This document shows, piece by piece, positions 58,495-64,000 of a stretch of 64,000 bases of DNA; the stretch's first letter is position 1; the number at the start of each line of letters is the position of its first letter. Where the stretch lies: positions 62,001-126,000 of the forward strand of contig NZ_AMRV01000005.1 of NCBI RefSeq assembly GCF_000342165.1, given 5' to 3'. Made by a program: the position numbers and the translations under genes. This stretch comes from Pacificimonas flava. GTDB lineage: Bacteria; Pseudomonadota; Alphaproteobacteria; Sphingomonadales; Sphingomonadaceae. Under the pieces are notes generated by a model. That model was not told the DNA's origin, searched no databases, and worked only from the letters and a program-made list of their open reading frames with translations.

Positions 58495-59509
58495 GGGCGG
58501 CTTCCGTGAAGACGGCCTGCAACCGATCGGCGATAGGGCCCGCACCGAAGCGGAAGGGGTCCGTGCAGGGAAGGTTCGTTTCGTCGCTTGCGGCATCGCA
58601 CGCTTGCCTGGCGGCACGCTCTTCCATCTTCGAGGTATTGAGGGCCACGCCGACGGCCTGAACATCGGCATTGGTCAGCCTGGCAACCCGCAGGTTCTCC
58701 GCAAGCGTGTCCGCGATACTGGGCAGGCTGTAATGCGGCAGACCCCGCATATGCGGCCGGTTCGGCTCATGGCAGAGAACGAGCGCGTCGGGCTGGCTGC
58801 CGTGCAAGAGGCCTGTCGAGACGCCGGCAAAGGAGGGGTGAAACAGCGATCCTTGCCCCTCGATGAGGTCCCAGCCGCCGTCGTGCCGGTCCGGCGACAA
58901 TTGCTCGATCGCACCCGAAATGAAATCCGCGATCACGGCATCCAGGGGCACGCCCGATCCCGCGATCAAAATGCCCGTCTGGCCGGTTGCGCGAAAATCG
59001 GCGCGGACCCCCCGCCGCCGCATCTCCTGCTCCAGACAGAGCGTGGTGACCATCTTTCCGACAGAGCAGTCCGTTCCGACGGTCAGCAGGCGTTTGCCCG
59101 CCCGGCGAAGGCCCGTTCCGATGGGAAGATCAGGTCGGGGATCGCGGATATCATGCAGTGTGCGACCGGTTCGCTGCGCCGTTTCCACCAGCATCGGTTC
59201 CGCCTTCAGCCGGCTGTGAAGCCCCGAGGCGAGGTCGAGTCCCGCTTCCATCGCAGCCGCCGCATCGGCGATCAGTTCCGCGCCCATGCGGCCGCCCGCA
59301 TTGGCCACACCCAGCACAAGAGTTTTCGCCCCGGCTTTCGCAGCGTCCGAGAAGCCGAGCCGCGGAAGGCCGAGGGTAAGAGGGCAGTCATCATGCCGGA
59401 ATTCACCCACGCAGCCATCCGGTCTGAACATGGCGAGGCCGCGTGAGGTCTTGATGCTGAGCTCGTCCGTCGCCGATCCAAGGTACAGCAGATAGGGCGT
59501 CTTGATCAT
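58478..59509 (-). CDS. dgcN: DUF1611 protein, DgcN-type D-glutamate N-acetyltransferase
   Basis: A 343-residue DUF1611 protein. A Rossmann-like N-terminal part (LVLGVANAGGRMGAEL) precedes a P-loop domain with VGTDCSVGKMVTTLCLEQEM and GQGSLFHPSFAGVS. DUF1611 proteins were described as P-loop NTPases of unknown role until DgcN was shown to acetylate D-glutamate. The overlap with a DgcA-like racemase supports that function here. D-glutamate from peptidoglycan turnover would be converted to N-acetyl-L-glutamate. It starts at ATG 59509 and is divergent from an MFS gene. Confidence 0.78.
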   Translation of the reverse strand: MIKTPYLLYLGSATDELSIKTSRGLAMFRPDGCVGEFRHDDCPLTLGLPRLGFSDAAKAGAKTLVLGVANAGGRMGAELIADAAAAMEAGLDLASGLHSRLKAEPMLVETAQRTGRTLHDIRDPRPDLPIGTGLRRAGKRLLTVGTDCSVGKMVTTLCLEQEMRRRGVRADFRATGQTGILIAGSGVPLDAVIADFISGAIEQLSPDRHDGGWDLIEGQGSLFHPSFAGVSTGLLHGSQPDALVLCHEPNRPHMRGLPHYSLPSIADTLAENLRVARLTNADVQAVGVALNTSKMEERAARQACDAASDETNLPCTDPFRFGAGPIADRLQAVFTEAAHASIA

Positions 59510-59869
59510 GGTTCCCCGTTTGTCGAAATCTTCGGCAGATCATCGCAGACCTTCTTGAGAGCGCAATGTTACGTCCGGCCGACCAGCCATAAATGGCGGT
59601 TATAGCCGCAATTTCTGCGCCGCTGCGCCGACGCTTTGCATTTCCGGAAAGGAAGGTGAACGGGTTGGCGAATGACTTTGGCGGCCGATTTCGGCAATGC
59701 GGCAGGAGCGGGGTGCGAGATAGCGGCCCTTCGTCGGCGCCTTTGGCGGCCTGCACGTTCCGAATGAAGGGTGCGGCAGCGCCTGCTCCTAGCTTTTAGA
59801 AGTTCCTGATATGCCATTAAAATTCTCGGTTACCGCCGTCATTCTGGTTCTCGCGCGCGGGAGGGTCCA
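59510..59869. other. 360-bp gap between dgcN and the MFS transporter gene
   Basis: Holds the divergent promoter regions. A 68-codon open frame at 59593-59799 has no ribosome site or recognisable domain. The stretch near 59575-59605 (CGTCCGGCCGACCAGCCATA, then ATGGCGG) is unremarkable. No terminator, RNA gene or palindrome stands out. Confidence 0.5.
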
Positions 59870-61060
59870 ATGAGCGGACTTGCCGCTTCCGGAGCCTCGT
59901 CCGTCGACGGTGGGCAACGAACGAGTCTTGCGTTGCTGTCGCTTTCCCTGGGCGGGTTTGCCATCGGCACGACGGAGTTCGCGGCCATGAGCCTCGTTCC
60001 GCAGATCGCGGCGGCATTTGCCATCGACGAACCGGCGGCTGGCCATGTGATCAGCGTCTACGCGCTGGGGGTCGTCGTCGGCGCGCCGATCATCGCCGCG
60101 CTGGGTGCGAGGCTGCCGAAGAAAGCGCTGCTGATCGGACTGATGGCGATGTTCGCGCTCGGCAATGCCGCGTCCGCCGCCGCGCCGACACTGGGCTGGA
60201 TGCTGATATTCCGTTTCTTGAGCGGCCTTCCGCACGGTGCCTTCTTCGGGGTCGGGGCGCTCGTGGCAGCGCGGATCGTGCCGCCAGGCCAACGCGCCCG
60301 CGCCATTGCCAGAATGATGCTGGGGCTGACCTTCGCGACGATCATCGGCGTTCCGCTGGCGAACGCGATCGGGCAGGCTTTGGGGTGGCGCTGGGCGTTC
60401 GTCATCGTGGCCGCATTGGCGGTTCTGACGATGATCATGCTTCTGCGCTTCGCGCCGGCCATTGCGGCGGACACCCAGGCCAGCCCGATGCGCGAACTTG
60501 GGGCGTTGAAGAAGCTGCAGGTGTGGCTGACCCTTGGGACGGGCGCTATCGGGTTCGGCGGTCTGTTTTGCGTCTACACCTATCTTGCCTCGACCCTGAC
60601 TGAGGTCACGGGAGTATCCGGGGACATGGTCCCCCTGGCGCTGGCCTTGTTCGGCATCGGCATGACCATCGGGACGCTGCTTTGCGCATGGGGCGCTGAC
60701 AGGGCCGTCATGACAACGGCAGGCATCACGCTGGCCTTCAGCGCCGTGGCACTGCTTTTCTATGGCTGGGCGGCGCAGGACCTATGGTCGATCTGCCTGA
60801 TCGTCGTCCTGATCGGCATGGGCGGCGGTCTGGGAACCGTGCTGCAAACGCGGCTGATGGATGTGGCGGGGGAGGCGCAGACCCTTGCCGCCGCCCTGAA
60901 CCACAGCGCCTTCAACACCGCCAATGCCCTGGGTCCTTGGGCGGGAGGGCTGGCAATCGCGGCGGGCTACGGTTGGACATCGACAGGGTGGGTGGGTGCC
61001 GCGCTCGCGCTGGGCGGCCTTCTGATCTGGGGCGTCTCGCGTCTTCTTGACCGGCGTTAG
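59870..61060 (+). CDS. MFS transporter, drug/arabinose-efflux (DHA1) type
   Basis: A 396-residue 12-helix permease. The motif FAIGTTEFAAMSLVPQIA after helix 1 is typical of the AraJ/chloramphenicol-efflux subgroup. The loop 2-3 motif GARLPKKALLIG is a motif-A variant. Helices continue through about residue 390. The likely role is proton-coupled efflux of a small organic molecule. The start is ATG 59870 with GGAGGG upstream. Confidence 0.9.
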   Translation: MSGLAASGASSVDGGQRTSLALLSLSLGGFAIGTTEFAAMSLVPQIAAAFAIDEPAAGHVISVYALGVVVGAPIIAALGARLPKKALLIGLMAMFALGNAASAAAPTLGWMLIFRFLSGLPHGAFFGVGALVAARIVPPGQRARAIARMMLGLTFATIIGVPLANAIGQALGWRWAFVIVAALAVLTMIMLLRFAPAIAADTQASPMRELGALKKLQVWLTLGTGAIGFGGLFCVYTYLASTLTEVTGVSGDMVPLALALFGIGMTIGTLLCAWGADRAVMTTAGITLAFSAVALLFYGWAAQDLWSICLIVVLIGMGGGLGTVLQTRLMDVAGEAQTLAAALNHSAFNTANALGPWAGGLAIAAGYGWTSTGWVGAALALGGLLIWGVSRLLDRR

Positions 61061-61224
61061 TCGCTATGCGCGGTTCGCATATCCTCGCGGGGCGCGTTCG
61101 CTGCCGGTGAAGATGAGTGTCGGCGCGGCCCTGACCCGACCTCCGCTGCCGGCAGATAGGCGCAAGCGTCGAGCACCAGCGGCGGAGAGGAAGGCTATGA
61201 GATCAATAGGCAGACGCGGGGGCG

Positions 61225-62523
61225 TCAGACCGTCACCGCTTCCTTGGAGGATCCACGCATCGCGCCCGCCAGGTCGAGGCCGCTGGGCTTTTGAAACAAG
61301 CGCAGACCGAATTCCGGCAGAATCGCGATCAGATGATCAAAGATGTCCGCCTGAATCCCCTCATACGTCGCCCAGTCCGTGGTGTCGGTAAAGCAATAGA
61401 TTTCAAGCGGCAGTCCATCGGCCCCTGAGGCGAGCTGACGGACCATCAGGGAATGGATGTCCGAGATCCGCCGATCGCTGCGCAGATAAGCCTCGATATA
61501 GGCGCGCATCAGGCCGATATTGGTTTGTCGCCGCGCATTGACGGGCTGTTCCTTTGGGCCGAGCCGGCTTTCATTCCAGTCGGCGATCTCTTCTTCCTTC
61601 CTGTCGATATAGGGAATTAGAAGCGTAAACCGCCGTGCATCGGCAATTTCGTCGCCGGTGAGGAAGCGGATACTGTTCTGATCGATCATCAGTTGCCGCT
61701 TGATGCGGCGCCCGCCGCTTTCCTGCATGCCGCGCCAGTTGCGAAAGCTGTCGCTGATCAAGGCGTGAGTGGGAATGGTGGTGATCGTCTTGTCGAAATT
61801 CTGGACCTTCACCGTGTGGAGTGCGATGTCCACAACGTCGCCGTCCGCGCCGTAATTTTCCATGGTGATCCAGTCGCCGACGCGGATCATGTCATTGGTG
61901 CTGAGCTGCACTGAGGCGACCAGCGACAGGATCGTGTCCTTGAAAACGAGAAGCAGGATGGCGGCGAGCGCGCCGAGGCCGGAAAACAGGATGAGCGGGG
62001 ATTCGTCGATAATTGCCGCCACCATCAATATGACAGCGATGAAGTAGATGCCGATCTTGCCGACCTGCACGAACCCCTTGATGGGCCGCATCCCCGCCTT
62101 GGGGCGGCGCTGATAGAGGTCCTCTGCGAAATCGAATGTGGCACCCAGCGCTCGGGCGATGGTGAGTACCATGAACGCCTCGGCGAGATTCGTGACGACT
62201 GCGATCACCTCCCCCGGCACATGCGGCACCAGGTCGATTCCTGCGCCGACGATGATGGCGGGGACAAGGTTGGAGAGACGGCGGGCGATGTTTGTCAGCC
62301 CATCCGCCTCTTCGGCAATGGGTGTTTGGCGCAGGATGCGGCGGAAGAGTTGCAGGACAACCCGCTTCGCAATCCAGTTGCCCACCAACGCCGCCATCAG
62401 CAGCAGAGCGATGGCAATGATGGATTCAAGCCAGGGACGCCCGGCGAAATCGATGCCGATCAAATCGAGAATGGGAAATTCCAGTGCTTGGGACAGGGCG
62501 GCGCCAGCCTGACGGCCGCGCAC
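61225..62523 (-). CDS. Mechanosensitive channel of the MscS superfamily (YbdG-like)
   Basis: A 432-residue channel. Five helices precede the MscS pore/beta domain: LFSGLGALAAILLLVFKDTILSLVASVQLSTNDMIRVGDWI (about 200-250), then NWRGMQESGGRRIKRQLMID and VNARRQTNIGLMRAYIEAYL typical of YbdG channels. It opens under hypo-osmotic shock to vent solutes. GTG 62523 is chosen (AGGG six bases upstream); the open frame reaches back to 62616 inside the antiporter gene. It lies 50 bp after the Kef-type antiporter. Confidence 0.88.
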   Translation of the reverse strand: MRGRQAGAALSQALEFPILDLIGIDFAGRPWLESIIAIALLLMAALVGNWIAKRVVLQLFRRILRQTPIAEEADGLTNIARRLSNLVPAIIVGAGIDLVPHVPGEVIAVVTNLAEAFMVLTIARALGATFDFAEDLYQRRPKAGMRPIKGFVQVGKIGIYFIAVILMVAAIIDESPLILFSGLGALAAILLLVFKDTILSLVASVQLSTNDMIRVGDWITMENYGADGDVVDIALHTVKVQNFDKTITTIPTHALISDSFRNWRGMQESGGRRIKRQLMIDQNSIRFLTGDEIADARRFTLLIPYIDRKEEEIADWNESRLGPKEQPVNARRQTNIGLMRAYIEAYLRSDRRISDIHSLMVRQLASGADGLPLEIYCFTDTTDWATYEGIQADIFDHLIAILPEFGLRLFQKPSGLDLAGAMRGSSKEAVTV

Positions 62524-62572
62524 CAATTGCCCTGCACGGGGGGCCGTTTCAACCCTGAGGGCGCGCGCCGGA

Positions 62573-64000
62573 TTACACGGGGGCGCTAGCGGCGGGCGGC
62601 CGGGGCGCCGCGCCAAGAAGGTGGATGATCCGCACGGCGATCTCGCGTTCCCCCATGACGATATCGGGGACCTGCAACTGTGTCAGATGATCGACCTCGG
62701 CATCCGAGTGCGCCCGGGCGATGGCCCGAACCCCGGGGTTCAGTTCACGGGCACGTACGAAGATTGCCCCTGCCTCGAACCCTTCCGGGATCGCGATCAA
62801 CAAGGTTTCGGCACGGTCGATGCCGGCGGATTGCAGAATGCCGGGATCGAGCGCGTTCGCGCGCAGCACCTCGAAGCCGTCCCTTTCGGCCTGTTCCGCC
62901 GTGTCGGACTGATCCTCGACGATAACAAAGGGAATTTTGTCCGATTTGAGCTGCTGGGCGACCAGGCTGCCGACGCGGCCGTAGCCGACCATGATTACGT
63001 GGCGTTCCGGCGCCGCTTCGCCAGCGTCCGCTTCGGCATCCGCTTCCGCATTGGCGGCCGCCCTGACTTCGGGCCGGCGCATGATCGCTGCGAAAATGAA
63101 CGGATTGACGAAGATCGAGATGATCGCGCCGGCGAGGATGAGGTCCCGCCCCTCGGCAGGAAGAAGGCCCAAACCCGTTCCCAGCGCAGCAAGGATAAAG
63201 GAAAATTCGCCGATCTGCGCAAGGCTGGCAGCGATGGTCAGGGCTTTGCCCGTCGAGTGGCCAAATGCGCGGACGATGAAGAACGCGGCGAGCGACTTGC
63301 CAACCACGATGATCGCGACGGTGGCGAGAAGTGGCAGCGGCTGCTCCAGCAGCACCGCGGGATTGAACAGCATTCCGACGGACACGAAGAAGAGCACCGC
63401 GAAAGCGTCCCGAAGCGGAAGCGTCTCCTCGGCCGCGCGGCGACTGAGCGGCGTTTCGCCAAGGATCATGCCGGCGAAGAACGCGCCGAGAGCGAACGAG
63501 ACATCGAAGACGAATGCTGCCCCGAACGCGACGCCGAGGGCGATGGCGAGGACGGCGAGACGGAACAGTTCACGCGAGCCTGTGTGGGCCACCCAATGCA
63601 GAGACGCCGGGATCACGCGACGGCCGATCAGCAGCATGACGGCGAAGAACGCCGCGACCTTCAGCACGGTTATCGCAATAGCGACCCAAATCTCCGAGGA
63701 TCCCGCACCCCCCGCGGTTCCGTTCAGAATGCCGGCAAGCGGTGGCAACAGGACCAGCGCCAGAACCATGACCAGATCCTCCACGATCAGCCATCCAACG
63801 GCGATGCGGCCGCGTTCCGTTTCGACAAGATTGCGGGCCTGAAGCGCCCTGAGCAGCACGACCGTGCTGGCCACGGAAAGCGCGAGGCCGAACACGAAGC
63901 CGCCGGCCAGGCTCCATCCCATGACCCATGAAAGGCCCATGCCGAGGAGAGTGGCAGATGCGATCTGTGCCACCGCTCCCGGAATGGCGATGTTCTTGAC
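62573..64000 (-). CDS. Kef-type K+/H+ antiporter with RCK domain, 5' end beyond the window
   Basis: A CPA2 family antiporter with the first part missing: the frame is open to base 64000, so the N-terminal helices are absent. The visible 475 residues contain about ten membrane helices, with SVASTVVLLRALQARNLVETERGRIAVGWLIVEDLVMV, and a C-terminal TrkA-N/RCK NAD-binding domain starting HVIMVGYGRVGSLVAQQLK. It probably lets K+ out in exchange for H+ (YbaL/KefB type). The downstream MscS gene suggests joint handling of ionic or osmotic stress. Confidence 0.92.
   Translation of the reverse strand, partial: VKNIAIPGAVAQIASATLLGMGLSWVMGWSLAGGFVFGLALSVASTVVLLRALQARNLVETERGRIAVGWLIVEDLVMVLALVLLPPLAGILNGTAGGAGSSEIWVAIAITVLKVAAFFAVMLLIGRRVIPASLHWVAHTGSRELFRLAVLAIALGVAFGAAFVFDVSFALGAFFAGMILGETPLSRRAAEETLPLRDAFAVLFFVSVGMLFNPAVLLEQPLPLLATVAIIVVGKSLAAFFIVRAFGHSTGKALTIAASLAQIGEFSFILAALGTGLGLLPAEGRDLILAGAIISIFVNPFIFAAIMRRPEVRAAANAEADAEADAGEAAPERHVIMVGYGRVGSLVAQQLKSDKIPFVIVEDQSDTAEQAERDGFEVLRANALDPGILQSAGIDRAETLLIAIPEGFEAGAIFVRARELNPGVRAIARAHSDAEVDHLTQLQVPDIVMGEREIAVRIIHLLGAAPRPPAASAPV

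Noticed and set aside
59593-59799. 68-codon frame in the dgcN–MFS gap
   Set aside because: No ribosome site and no recognisable feature.

Overview
The window is a contiguous piece of a high-GC alphaproteobacterial chromosome. Gene content and order point to the order Sphingomonadales. Evidence: a fur–plsC–miaB–phoH–ybeY–corC–lnt–metK–trmB chain, a MucR/Ros regulator, a TonB-dependent receptor, a TamA with a long Ala/Pro/Asp-rich linker, and an RG-rich tail on PNPase. Nearly every gene is a chromosomal housekeeping gene. I see no prophage, insertion sequence, CRISPR array, rRNA or tRNA. The genus is not decidable from the sequence alone.

Layout. 1–7.9 kb: the N-terminal part of a membrane diguanylate cyclase, then tamA–tamB (outer-membrane biogenesis). 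8–17 kb: methylmalonyl-CoA mutase (scpA), outer-membrane phospholipase A, a divergent SDR/HxlR pair, two translationally coupled DUF1499 genes, a nitronate monooxygenase, and a CitE-like lyase overlapping an enoyl-CoA hydratase. 17–22 kb: a GAF-histidine kinase with a tandem-repeat linker, a cold-shock protein, a 500-bp gap and a TonB receptor. 22.5–33.5 kb (minus strand): the rimP–nusA–ylxR–infB–rbfA–truB–rpsO–pnp transcription/translation operon. A vapBC-type toxin–antitoxin module sits inside it between rbfA and truB, and truB itself carries two in-frame copies of a palindromic repeat. 33.6–39.4 kb: a lipoprotein sugar dehydrogenase, a tandem repeat, trmB, a second diguanylate cyclase, metK, and a frameshifted XRE regulator gene. 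39.4–50.6 kb (minus): lnt, corC, ybeY, phoH, miaB, plsC, fur, mucR, rimI, tsaB, a RutE-like nitroreductase, nfuA, a universal stress protein and a DUF2333 protein. 50.7–54.6 kb (minus): a GST, engB, yidC, yidD, rnpA, rpmH. 54.7–64 kb: a TVP38/DedA-like protein, a small membrane protein, the ComM/YifB ATPase, a dgcN–dgcA-like D-glutamate pair, an MFS transporter, an MscS channel and a Kef-type antiporter that runs off the window.

How the genes work together. The largest block couples transcription elongation (NusA), translation initiation (IF2, RbfA, RimP), tRNA and ribosome maturation (TruB, S15) and RNA decay (PNPase). The lnt–ybeY–miaB block joins lipoprotein maturation, rRNA/tRNA processing and iron control. 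rpmH–rnpA–yidD–yidC–engB is the conserved ribosome/membrane-insertion cluster.

Most unusual points: (1) palindromic elements that have become protein-coding inside truB; (2) a vapBC module with a candidate promoter overlapped by a perfect 8-bp inverted repeat just before the ATG, which would give a nearly leaderless mRNA; (3) rnpA, and probably plsC, reachable only from CTG start codons; (4) a one-base frameshift in a C-run of the metK-adjacent XRE gene; (5) a 137-bp tandem duplication spanning the convergent ends of a diguanylate cyclase gene and metK.
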